Notes under the pieces: model-generated
Database searches by the model: none
The model's input: only the letters and a program-made list of their open reading frames with translations
What the model was told of the DNA's origin: nothing
Program-made: the position numbers and the translations under genes
Source of the DNA: Deltaproteobacteria bacterium
GTDB lineage: Bacteria; Myxococcota_A; Polyangia; JAAYKL01
Assembly: GCA_028713995.1 (NCBI GenBank)
Contig: JAQTNF010000040.1
Location: forward strand, 1-36,166
Direction of reading: 5' to 3'
Length of the DNA: 36,166 nucleotides
In this document: positions 15,136-23,600 of the stretch, piece by piece
Position numbering within the stretch: the stretch's first letter is position 1
Layout of the letters: each line of letters opens with the position of its first letter

Positions 15136-15612
15136 TCAGTGCCCGCCGAACTCGGCCATGAGCTCGTCGTCCCACTCGTCGGCCACGACCGCCATGGTGT
15201 GCAGCATGCTCTCGAACTCCTCGTAGTCGAGGCCGCAAAGGGAGCGCAGGGCGCGCAGGGAGATCGTCTCGGTCTCGCGGTCCACGGCGAACGCGCCCTC
15301 CGACGTGGCGGTGTAGTTGAGCTCGAGCAGGCGGCGGTAGAGCTCCTCGCGCCGCTCGTCGGGCACGGTCATGATGCGCGCCAGGAAGAGGAGCACGTCC
15401 TCCTTCTCGAGCACGTTGATGCCCACCGTGGCCGAGCCGCGCGTCACGCACGAGAAGCCGTCCTCGTCGAGCGGCGCGAACGCGATGGTCGCGCCGGCCG
15501 CGGCCGACACCGTGGCCGAGAAGCGGGCGATGTAGTCGTCGACCATGGCGCGCGCCGTGGCGTAGTCCGCGCCTGTCACCCGATCGTGGTATTCGTGCGT
15601 CCGGTCGCCCAT
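15136..15612 (-). CDS. YbjN/secretion-chaperone-like protein
   Basis: 158 aa, soluble and acidic. The order of elements (a long N-terminal helix, paired strands FSCVTRGSATVGINVL, a helix-rich RREELYRRLLELNY, strands AFAVDRETETISLRA, a final helix) is like the YbjN and type III secretion chaperone (CesT-like) fold, which binds partner proteins. The assignment is by pattern only and the partner is unknown. The ATG at 15612 (MGDRTHEY) follows GAGGAGGGAAGG; the longer frame is not supported. It is convergent with the NuoF-like gene and divergent from the FmdB-like gene. Confidence 0.65.
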   Translation of the reverse strand: MGDRTHEYHDRVTGADYATARAMVDDYIARFSATVSAAAGATIAFAPLDEDGFSCVTRGSATVGINVLEKEDVLLFLARIMTVPDERREELYRRLLELNYTATSEGAFAVDRETETISLRALRSLCGLDYEEFESMLHTMAVVADEWDDELMAEFGGH

Positions 15613-15703
15613 GGCTGCCTTCCCTCCTCGCTCGCGCCGCGTCTCGAACCGATATGCCGTTGCCCCGGGCGGCGTGTCAAGGAGCGCCCGCCGCCGAACG
15701 TGC

Positions 15704-15731
15704 TTGCCCGGTTCCAAGCCGCGACTATATT
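15704..15731 (+). promoter_or_regulatory. putative promoter of the FmdB-like gene, leaderless layout
   Basis: TTGCCC (15704-15709), a 16-base spacer and TATATT (15726-15731), followed by only 7 bases to the ATG at 15739. No Shine-Dalgarno sequence is present, so transcription would begin at the start codon. Confidence 0.45.
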
Positions 15732-15738
15732 AGAGCCC

Positions 15739-15963
15739 ATGCCGATCTTCGAGTTCATCTGCAGCGCGTGCGACGAGGAGTTCGAGGAGATCGTCTCGTC
15801 GGCCAAGGAGAAGGTGCCGTGCCCCAAGTGCGGCGGGCGCAAGGTGAAGCGCAAGCCCTCGGCGTTCGCGATCAAGACGAGCGGCAGGTTCGTCTCCTCG
15901 CGCGGCGGCTCGTGCTCCGGATGCAGCCCGGGCCCCGGCGGCTGCTCGAGCTGCGGCCACTGA
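15739..15963 (+). CDS. FmdB-family zinc ribbon protein
   Basis: 74 aa. It begins with the FmdB/CxxC_CxxC_SSSS regulatory-protein motif: MPIFEFICSACDEEFEEIV (C8, C11) and VPCPKCGGRKVKRKPS (C28, C31), a single zinc ribbon. The tail is Ser/Gly/Cys-rich (GSCSGC, GGCSSCGH), as is common in the family. The role is uncertain; fmdB was first noted beside a formamide-degradation operon as a possible regulator. Translation of the same product from an internal site is unlikely, since the domain begins at the first Met. No SD precedes it (see the promoter at 15704-15731). It is convergent with the DUF362 gene, 8 bases apart. Confidence 0.85.
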   Translation: MPIFEFICSACDEEFEEIVSSAKEKVPCPKCGGRKVKRKPSAFAIKTSGRFVSSRGGSCSGCSPGPGGCSSCGH

Positions 15964-15971
15964 GGAGCGGC

Positions 15972-17120
15972 TCAGCGCGCCCCGATCCGCAGCAACCTCG
16001 CGCCGGGGCCGGACCTCACGCGGATGGCGCCCTCGGGGCACACCTCCTGGCAGCAGAAGCACGAGATGCACGCCTTGCGGTCGATGACCGGTATGCGCCC
16101 GTCCTTGCCCTTCCCGGGCTCCATGGCGATGGCGCGCGCCGCGCAGATCTCGACGCACCGTCCGCACGACGAGCACTTCCTGAGGTCGATGGCGGGCCGC
16201 ATGCCGATGAGGCGATCCAGGATCGGCGAGAGGAATCCCGGGCCGCCAAAGGTGCGGACGATGGCCGGACGCGCCAGACGCCAGACCGGTTTCGGCCGCA
16301 GGCTCTCGGGCTCGGGACCCGCAACCTCGATGCGCTCGGGCAGGAGCCCGGCCTCGCGCGCCGCGGCCAGCGTGGGCACGGCCGCCGCGTCGACCCCCAG
16401 GATGCGCGCCAGGATCGCGTCGAGCGCGTGCGCGTTTGTGGACGCCAGAAGGACGCCGAGCGGCCGCGGATCGCCCGAGCCCGGACCGTTGCCCTCCATG
16501 CCGGTGACGCCGTCGAGGATGCTCAAGGCGGGCGCCACGAGCCCGTGCACGTGCACGAGCAGCCGCGCGAACGCCAGGTGGTCGCGGCCCGCGCGGAAGT
16601 GCCACTGCGCCTTGTCCATGCCCACCACCGCGCCGAAGCAGTTCTTGACCGCGCCGGTGAGCACCATCTGGCCGTGGGTCTTGGCCTTGGGCAGGTTGAC
16701 CACCAGGTCCGCGCCGCGCATGAGCCGCGACACGCGCAGCTTGCGGTAGGCCGCACCCGCGCCTGCCGCCTCGTCGCCGTCGTCCACGTCCACCACGCGG
16801 AACGGCTCGCCTTCGCCCATGCCGAGCTTCCTCGCGCAGCGCGTGGCCGAGCCCACGCCCGGGCTGTCGGTGAGCGTCACCTCGGAGGCGCCCGCTTCGC
16901 GCAGGAGGCGCGCCGCGGTCCGCGCGATCTCGGGGTGCGTGCACACGGCCTTCTCGATCGCGCTCGGCCACAGGAAGTTGGGCTTGAGGAGCGCCCGGCA
17001 CCCGGGCTTCGCGAACGCGGCCATGTCGCCCAAGGGTTCGAGCACGGCCTGCATGGCGCGCCGCACCTCGGTAGGCTCGTAGCCGTCGAGCCGCGCGATC
17101 GATACGAGCGGCGCGGTCAT
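15972..17120 (-). CDS. DUF362 protein with C-terminal 2[4Fe-4S] ferredoxin domain
   Basis: 382 aa. Residues about 1-290 form a DUF362 domain (ALLKPNFLWPSAIEKAVCTHP, DSPGVGSATRCARKLGM, VVNLPKAKTHGQMVLTGAVKNCFG). The C-terminus has two four-cysteine ferredoxin motifs, CSSCGRCVEICAARAI and CISCFCCQEVCPEGAI, so it should bind two [4Fe-4S] clusters. The biochemical role of DUF362 is not established to my knowledge; such proteins are common in anaerobes and are often annotated only as Fe-S proteins. The start ATG overlaps the stop of the upstream hydrolase gene (ATGA at 17120-17117), so the two are translationally coupled. The electron partner is unknown. Confidence 0.88.
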   Translation of the reverse strand: MTAPLVSIARLDGYEPTEVRRAMQAVLEPLGDMAAFAKPGCRALLKPNFLWPSAIEKAVCTHPEIARTAARLLREAGASEVTLTDSPGVGSATRCARKLGMGEGEPFRVVDVDDGDEAAGAGAAYRKLRVSRLMRGADLVVNLPKAKTHGQMVLTGAVKNCFGAVVGMDKAQWHFRAGRDHLAFARLLVHVHGLVAPALSILDGVTGMEGNGPGSGDPRPLGVLLASTNAHALDAILARILGVDAAAVPTLAAAREAGLLPERIEVAGPEPESLRPKPVWRLARPAIVRTFGGPGFLSPILDRLIGMRPAIDLRKCSSCGRCVEICAARAIAMEPGKGKDGRIPVIDRKACISCFCCQEVCPEGAIRVRSGPGARLLRIGAR

Positions 17121-18061
17121 CCGCCGGTCTTGACGCGCTCGAGCAGGGCGCGGATCGCGTCGAAGTATGCTGCGCCCGCGCGCATCTGGATGTCGTTGTG
17201 CCCGGCGCCGGGCACGCGCACGAAGGCTTTCCCCGGATCCTTGCACGCGGAAAAGAGCAGGTCCGCGTCGTGGATGGGGATGATGCGGTCCTCCTGCGCG
17301 TGCAGGAGGAGCGTGGGGAGCGCGACCTCTCCCATCTTGCGGCCGTTGTCCGGGCCGTCGGCCTCGGTCACGCCGAGCCTGCGCGCCGGGATGCCGAGCA
17401 ATTCGAGGAGCGGCACCACGCGCGCGAAGCCGCTCTCGACCACGAGCCCCTTCACGTCCGCGGGCCTGCTCGCGGCGAGATCGATGGCCGGCGCCGATCC
17501 CAGCGAGCGGCCCATCACCACGAGCGGGCCCCTGCGCCCGTCCGCGGCGAGCAGCGCCTTCACCTCGTCGAGGGAGCGCGCCGCATCACCGAGGAACGTG
17601 CGGATCGAGGGCCGGCCCGTGGACGGCCCATAGCCGCGGTACTCGGCCACGACGAGCGTGGCGGGCAGGGCGCGGTAGTCGTCGGCCGCGTGATCGTAGT
17701 CGCGCGCGGTCTCGCCGTTGCCGTGGAAGAACAGGATGTTGGGGGCGCCTTGCGGGCCCGGGAACACGCGCAGCCGGATGCGGGCGCCGTCCACGTCGTG
17801 CATGCGGTCATAGGCGCCGTTCGCCTCCGGGCCGAAGGGGGCGTCCGGCCGTGGGAAGAACACGGCAGAGGCCAGCCTGGGATCGTCGAGTGGGTTCTTC
17901 TTGTCCATCGCGCCATGGTATGAGGCCTTCTTGGCCCCGGCAAGGGGGGCATGACTCCGGGGCGGCACCGGGGGCGGCTTGTCGCCGAAGCAGGCCGCGA
18001 CAAGGGCGGCGGCCGGCAGCGCGGCCATGACGCGGCGGATGCGGTTTGCGACCTTGCCCAC
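17117..18061 (-). CDS. alpha/beta hydrolase lipoprotein
   Basis: 314 aa if started at the GTG at 18061: a basic N-terminus (MGKVANRIRR), hydrophobic core and lipobox LVAAC give a lipidated C24, then a Pro-rich spacer. The rest is an alpha/beta hydrolase of the ABHD13/BEM46 kind: FFHGNGETARDYDH (oxyanion region), nucleophile S186 in GRSLGS, D258 in HAQEDRIIP and H288 in GAGHND complete the triad. The substrate is unknown; esterase or thioesterase activity is inference. A TATGCT -10-like element lies 8 bases before the GTG, which supports this start. The alternative MDKKN start at 17908 would remove the lipoprotein signal. It is coupled to the DUF362 gene. Confidence 0.82.
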   Translation of the reverse strand: MGKVANRIRRVMAALPAAALVAACFGDKPPPVPPRSHAPLAGAKKASYHGAMDKKNPLDDPRLASAVFFPRPDAPFGPEANGAYDRMHDVDGARIRLRVFPGPQGAPNILFFHGNGETARDYDHAADDYRALPATLVVAEYRGYGPSTGRPSIRTFLGDAARSLDEVKALLAADGRRGPLVVMGRSLGSAPAIDLAASRPADVKGLVVESGFARVVPLLELLGIPARRLGVTEADGPDNGRKMGEVALPTLLLHAQEDRIIPIHDADLLFSACKDPGKAFVRVPGAGHNDIQMRAGAAYFDAIRALLERVKTGG

Positions 18062-18069
18062 GGAACCGG

Positions 18070-18075
18070 AGCATA
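18070..18075 (-). promoter_or_regulatory. putative -10 element of the hydrolase gene
   Basis: TATGCT on the minus strand, 8 bases before the GTG at 18061, with no SD between. No convincing -35 is seen. It resembles the leaderless layouts at 4820, 4902 and 15739 but is weaker evidence. Confidence 0.25.
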
Positions 18076-18135
18076 GATCGACGGCCCGAAAAGGTGTACT
18101 GTGCTCTCTACAAGAACGTCGTTTTTAGGTATGGT

Positions 18136-18153
18136 GGTTTGAGATTTCAAACC
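18136..18153. promoter_or_regulatory. perfect palindrome before the lipoprotein gene
   Basis: A perfect inverted repeat, 7-base arms GGTTTGA and TCAAACC around GATT, directly abutting the GAGGAGG ribosome binding site at 18154-18160. As RNA it would form a hairpin next to the SD; as DNA it could be an operator. It is too short and lacks a T-run for a terminator. Confidence 0.4.
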
Positions 18154-18166
18154 GAGGAGGAACATC

Positions 18167-18790
18167 GTGAAAGCAAGGATCCTCGCTGGATTGGCGCTGT
18201 GCGCCATGGTCGGTCTCGTCTTCGGCGGCTGCAAGTCCGAGCCGCCCCCTCCCCCTCCGCCGCCGGTTGCGGTGGCTCCGGTCCCGGTGGCTCCGCCGCC
18301 GCCGCCCGTCGTGACGCCACCTCCGCCGCCGGCCACGCCTCTCGTGCCCGTGGCGAACGAGGTCGCGGCCGCGCCCGAGGCCAAGGGCACGGGCTCGAGC
18401 GACAACGTGGACAAGGCCATCGGCGGGAAGACGACCACCGGCGAAGAGCTCGCCGGCAACTACACCTGCGAGGTGGCGTCCAAGGAGCTGCCGACCGGGC
18501 CCATGAAGCTGCCGGGCTTCCCCTGCATCATCAAGAACTCCGGGGACGGGACCTTCAAGCTCACGTCGCGCGCCGCGGGCGGCTTGAACCTGGGCGGCAC
18601 GATCACCGGCGCCACGGATCAGGGATTCTTCGTCGTGGGCACCTTCAAGTTCATGGGCAACAAGATGGACGTGAAGTCGCGGATGCTCAGGCAGGGCAAG
18701 GCCGACAAGTACAAGGGCAAGGGCCGCGGCATGCTGAACGACGACAAGAAGGTGATGAAGCAATACGAATTGACTATGACCCGTCAGTAA
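18167..18790 (+). CDS. Pro-rich lipoprotein
   Basis: 207 aa. The start is GTG, set by GAGGAGG 6 bases upstream. A lipoprotein signal (VFGGC, C22) leads to a long Pro/Ala/Val linker (residues 25-60) with runs of six to eight prolines, suited to spanning the periplasm or peptidoglycan, and then a globular domain of about 110 residues (GNYTCEVASKELPTGPMKLP to KQYELTMTRQ) with two cysteines that may pair. The domain reads as a small beta barrel, but I do not recognise it. It sits just before the PilZ-PEGA gene on the same strand (58 bases), so a shared envelope function is possible. Confidence 0.75.
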   Translation: MKARILAGLALCAMVGLVFGGCKSEPPPPPPPPVAVAPVPVAPPPPPVVTPPPPPATPLVPVANEVAAAPEAKGTGSSDNVDKAIGGKTTTGEELAGNYTCEVASKELPTGPMKLPGFPCIIKNSGDGTFKLTSRAAGGLNLGGTITGATDQGFFVVGTFKFMGNKMDVKSRMLRQGKADKYKGKGRGMLNDDKKVMKQYELTMTRQ

Positions 18791-18848
18791 GACATCACTA
18801 CCGGGCTCTCGACGAAATGAGTGAGCGATTTCGCCCGTGGAGGACGCC

Positions 18849-20627
18849 ATGAACAAGGACATACGTCGTGACAAGCGTCAGCCCATCGCGCTGAAGATCC
18901 GCTTCAAGAGCGCGACGGTCAACGAGTTCATCGAGCAATACTCTCGGGACGTGAGCAAGGGCGGCATCTTCATCAAGATGAAGAGCCCCATGCCGGTCGG
19001 AACGCTCATCAAGTTCGATTTCTGCCTGAACGACGACAAGTCCATCATCCAGGGCATCGGCCGGGTCGTGTGGCGCCGCGAGGCGGACGGGGATCCGGAA
19101 ACGCCGGCGGGCATGGGCATCAAGTTCATCAAGCTCGACGAGAAGAGCCGCAGCAACCTGCAGATGATTCTCGAGGGCGGCGATATGGTCCGCGAGGGCG
19201 CGTCCCGGCCGACCGAGGAGCCCGAGGTCGAACAGATGGAGCCGTCCACGTCGAAGGCGCCGGGGCCCATCTCGCCGGTTCGGCCGCAGGCCCCGCCCAA
19301 GGGCGCCAAGCGCACCATGATCGGCATGGGCGTGTCCGAGCCCCCGCCCCCGGGCACTGCGCCGCCGCCCGAGCCGGAGATCAGGATCGGCGAGGTGGAG
19401 ATCCACGTCGAGGAGCCCGCGGGCGTTCCCACTCCGGAACTGCCCAAGGTCTCCGACAAGGAAGGGGAGAAGATCTCGGCTCTCGAAGGGGCCGTGTCCC
19501 TGTTCTCCGGAGAGTCGGCCGCCACCGGAGCCCCCCACGCGGACAAAGCCGCACCGGACAAACCTTTCGAGACCGACTTCCTCGCGGACATCTCGTCGGC
19601 CATCGACAACGCTCTGAGCGGCGGCGAGGAGACACCTGTCCCGCCGGAGCCTACGAAAGAGGCTTTGCCCGAGACCGCCCCGGCGGCAGCGCAGGTGGCC
19701 GAGACCAAGCCGGTCGAAGAGAAGAAGGCAGCTCCAGTCACGGAAGAGAAGGCTCCCCTGCCCCAGCCCGCGGTCGCGGCGCGCGCCGGGGCCGATGCGA
19801 AGCCCCGGGGCATGCCCGCAACGGTGTGGGTGATCCTGATCCTGGTCGCGGTCGGCGCGGGGGTGTACTGGTTCGTGCTCCGGCCCCAAGAGGACCAGCC
19901 GCCCGCTTCGAGCCCAAATGTTGCGACACCCGAACCGGTCGCGCCCGAGCCCTCGCCTGAGCCGGCCAAACCCGAGCCCTCGCCGGCCCCGGTGCCGGCA
20001 GCGACACACGCGACGATCAAGGTCGCGAGCAAGCCCGAGGGCGCCGCGGTCGCAGTGAACGGCAAGGCCCTGCCCGGGGTCACTCCGCTCGAAGTGAACG
20101 ATCTCGCGATCGGTCGCGAGGTGGAGATCCGGGTCAGCCTGTTCGGGTGGGTATCCGAAACGCAGAAGCTCATGCCGACGGAGAAGCCGCTGGAAGCCTC
20201 CTTCGCCCTCAAGCCCGCCAAGATCTCGCTCGACGTGAAGACCGATCCGGCCGGCGCCTCGTTGACCGTGGACGGCAAGTGGATGGGCAAGACGCCGCGC
20301 ACGGTCACAGGCAAGGACGTGGTGAAGACGTCGTTCGAGTACCTGATCCAGAAGCCCGGGTACCGGGACTACATGGGCCGCGTGTCCGAGGGAGACTGGA
20401 CCGAGGTCGACGGCACGTTCAAGGCCACCATCGACGCGACGCTCGCCAAGGTCGAAAAGGCGGCGCCGTTGCCCGCGGTGGAGAAACCCGCGGCCGAGAA
20501 GCCGGTCGAAAAGCCCGTGGCCAAGCCGGTCGAAAAGCCTGCCGAGAAGCCCGCGGAGAAGCCCGCCGCAGAGAAACCCGCAGAGAAACCAGCGGCGAAG
20601 CCCGCGGTCGACGAGAACCCCTTCTGA
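18849..20627 (+). CDS. PilZ-TM-PEGA envelope protein
   Basis: 592 aa. Residues 1-105 form a PilZ domain of the type that is abundant as paralogues in Myxococcus, with the cyclic-di-GMP motifs RRDKR (R6, R10) and D34-x-S36-x-x-G39. Then come about 210 residues of low-complexity, Pro/Glu-rich sequence, one transmembrane helix (about 322-344, TVWVILILVAVGAGVYWFV) and a second Pro-rich linker. Two PEGA domains follow (IKVASKPEGAAVAVNGKALPG and ISLDVKTDPAGASLTVDGKW). The C-terminus is a run of EKPAEKPA-type repeats. PilZ would be cytoplasmic and the PEGA part periplasmic, so the protein could pass a c-di-GMP signal to the envelope (inference). The ATG at 18849 follows GTGGAGG. The C-terminal repeats resemble TonB-like wall-spanning stretches. 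Confidence 0.85.
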   Translation: MNKDIRRDKRQPIALKIRFKSATVNEFIEQYSRDVSKGGIFIKMKSPMPVGTLIKFDFCLNDDKSIIQGIGRVVWRREADGDPETPAGMGIKFIKLDEKSRSNLQMILEGGDMVREGASRPTEEPEVEQMEPSTSKAPGPISPVRPQAPPKGAKRTMIGMGVSEPPPPGTAPPPEPEIRIGEVEIHVEEPAGVPTPELPKVSDKEGEKISALEGAVSLFSGESAATGAPHADKAAPDKPFETDFLADISSAIDNALSGGEETPVPPEPTKEALPETAPAAAQVAETKPVEEKKAAPVTEEKAPLPQPAVAARAGADAKPRGMPATVWVILILVAVGAGVYWFVLRPQEDQPPASSPNVATPEPVAPEPSPEPAKPEPSPAPVPAATHATIKVASKPEGAAVAVNGKALPGVTPLEVNDLAIGREVEIRVSLFGWVSETQKLMPTEKPLEASFALKPAKISLDVKTDPAGASLTVDGKWMGKTPRTVTGKDVVKTSFEYLIQKPGYRDYMGRVSEGDWTEVDGTFKATIDATLAKVEKAAPLPAVEKPAAEKPVEKPVAKPVEKPAEKPAEKPAAEKPAEKPAAKPAVDENPF

Positions 20628-20658
20628 TCGGCTTGCCGCGCGAGCGGTCGGAGACGCC

Positions 20659-23600
20659 GTGACGGAAGTCCCAAACCCGCTCATCCCGGACGTGCGGGAA
20701 GGCGCCCGTCCCATCGACGACATCGCCCGTATGGCCCTGTCGCGGCCGCGCATCAACGTCGTGGGCGCCGCAGGGGGAAGCCTCGCCGCGCTCGTCGCCC
20801 GGGTCGCGCGCGCCGGGAGCGGCAGCGTCCTTGTCGTGGTCGAGGATCGGGAGCGCAAGCGCGCCTTCGCGTCGGATCTGGCCTATCACTTCGGTGCCTT
20901 GTCCGGCATGGCCGATCCGGCGAGCGTGCTGCGCTTCCCGGCCCATGATCTCGGCCCCTACGAAGAGATCGCGCCGGACAGGCGTTCGCTCATGCGCCGC
21001 TCCGGGATGCTGTTTCGGCTCGCGTTCGGAGCGGGCTCGACCTTCCTCGTGGTTTCGGCCGACGCCCTCGCGCGGCGCCTCATACCCAGGGCCGCGTTCG
21101 AGGCCGCGTGCCTGCCGCTCGCGGTCGGCGACACCGTGGACTGGGGAGAGCTCCTCGCGGCCCTCGAGCGCGGGGGGTACCACCGCTCGCCGCTCGTGGA
21201 GGAGGCCGGCACGTACTCGGTGCGCGGCAGCATCATCGACGTGTTCCCGCCCTACCTCGCGCGTCCGGTGCGGGTCGATTTCTCGGGCTTCACCGTGGAG
21301 CGCATCCGTTTTTTCGATCCCGCGACCCAGGAGGGCGGCGAGGAGACGACCGAGACGTGGGTGCACCCGGCCCGACCGACGCTGATGCCGGCCTCGGACG
21401 AGGAGCGTTTCCGCATCGCGGCGCGCATCCGCGAGCTGTGCGACGAGGTGGACAGGCCGACGAGCCAGACCGACCGGCTGATCGAGGACGCGCTCGCGGG
21501 CCGCGTCGTGGTCGGGTCCGAGGGCCTCACCCCGGCCTTCCACGAACCGCTCGGCTCCCTGCTCGACTACCTGCCCGCAAACGTGACCGTGTGCCTCGAA
21601 AACCCGGCCGGCGTGCGCGCCGCGTGGCACAAGTCCGAGGCCATGCTCCTTACGGACTTCGAGCGCAAGCGCACGTCGGGCGAGCCCGCGTTCCCGCCTT
21701 CGAGCCACGCGTTGCCGTCCGTGCAGGTGGAAGAGTGGCTGCTCCGCCACAGGCTCGTCGTCGCACATCCGTTCGCGGTGTCGGGCGGCGATCCGGTCCC
21801 GCTCGAGCGCTGCGACGACCCCGTGGACCTCGGCGCCGCGTCCACCGCGGATCTGGGCGAGAAGCTGCGCAACCTGGTGCCGGCCGGCGACAAGGTCGAT
21901 CTGCTCGCGCCCCTCGCGGGCCATTTGCGCGCCCTCGACGAGCGCGGCGTGCGGACGATCCTGGTGGGGCACACGGCGGGACAGATGGAGCGGCTCGCGG
22001 CCATGTTGCGCGGGCGCGGCCTTGCGCCCCGGATCGCGGAACCCGGCGCGCCTTCCCACGGTCCCGGGCTTTCTCTCGCCGTGGGCGAGCTCAACCGCGG
22101 GTGCCTGCTGCCGGCCGACGCCGTGTGCTGGATCACCGAGGAGGAGATCTTCGGCAAACGCGCGCGGCGAAAGGCCCGTCCGGCTTCCGCCCACACCTCC
22201 CTCGACTCCCTGCGCCTTTCGAGGCCGGGCGATCTCATGGTCCACCTGGATCACGGCATCGGCCGCTACGAGGGCCTCGTACGCCAGCGCGTGCGCGGGG
22301 CCGAGATGGACTTCGTGCTGCTCACCTACAGGGACGGCGACAAGCTGTACGTGCCCGTCTACCGCCTGAACCAGGTGCAGCGCTACAGCGGCGGCGAGGG
22401 GCAGGTGCGCCTCGACAAGCTGGGCGGCGAGGGCTTCGCACGCACCAAGGCAGACGTGCGGAAGGCGGCCTTCGACATGGCCGGCAGGCTCCTCGACCTG
22501 TACGCACGTCGCGCCGCGGCCGAGCGCGGCCCGTTCCCCGCGCCCGACGACCTGCAACGCGCCTTCGAGGCGTCGTTCCCGTTCGAGGAGACCGACGACC
22601 AGCTGCGCGCCATCGACACGGTCATGGCCGATCTCGACGGGCCACGCCCCATGGACCGGCTCGTGTGCGGCGACGTGGGCTTCGGCAAGACCGAGGTGGC
22701 CCTGCGCGCGGCGTTCCGCGTGGTGATGGCGGGCCGGCAGGTGGCGGTGCTCGTGCCGACCACGGTGCTCGCGCAGCAGCACTTCCAGACGTTCTCGTCG
22801 CGCTTCAAGGGTTACCCGGTGCGCGTGGAGAGCATGAGCCGCTTCAGGACCGACGCGGAGAACGCGGCGGCGGCGACGGGACTCAAGGACGGGACCCTCG
22901 ACATCGTGGTCGGCACGCACCGTCTGCTCTCGCCGGACGTGCACTTCAAGCGCCTCGGGCTGCTCGTGATCGACGAGGAGCACCGCTTCGGCGTGGTGCA
23001 CAAGGAGCGCATCCGAGAGCTGCGCGCCTCGGTCGACACCATGGTCCTCACCGCGACGCCCATCCCGCGCACCCTTCACATGTCGCTTTCGGGCCTGAAG
23101 GACATCTCGCTCATCGCCACGGCGCCCGCGGATCGAAGACCCATCAAGACGTTCCTGTGCCACGACGATCCGGCCCTCCTGCGCGAGGCCATGGAGAAGG
23201 AGCTGGCGCGCGAGGGGCAGGTGTTCTTCGTCCACAACAGGGTGCGCGACATCGGCGAGGCGGCGGAGCGCGTGCGACGTCTCGTGCCAGGTGCGCGCGT
23301 GGTCGTGGGCCACGGGCAGATGAGGGAGGAGAGCCTCGAACGGGTCATGCTCGACTTCGTGGCCGGCAGGTACGACGTGCTCGTGTGCACCTCGATCATC
23401 GAGTCCGGGCTCGACATCCCGCGCGCCAATACGGTCATCATCGATCGCGCCGACACGTTCGGCCTGGCCCAGCTCTACCAGATCCGCGGCCGCGTGGGTC
23501 GCAGCCACAAGCAGGCCTACGCGTACCTGATCGTGCCGCCGCTCGAGTCCTTGTCCGGCGACGCGCGCGCGCGGGTGGAGGCGCTGGCCCGGTTCACGGA

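Noticed and set aside
18798-20858. Long minus-strand open frame opposite the PilZ-PEGA gene
   Set aside because: Composition is Leu/Arg/Gly-rich with periodic repeats mirroring the EKPA repeats of the real gene.
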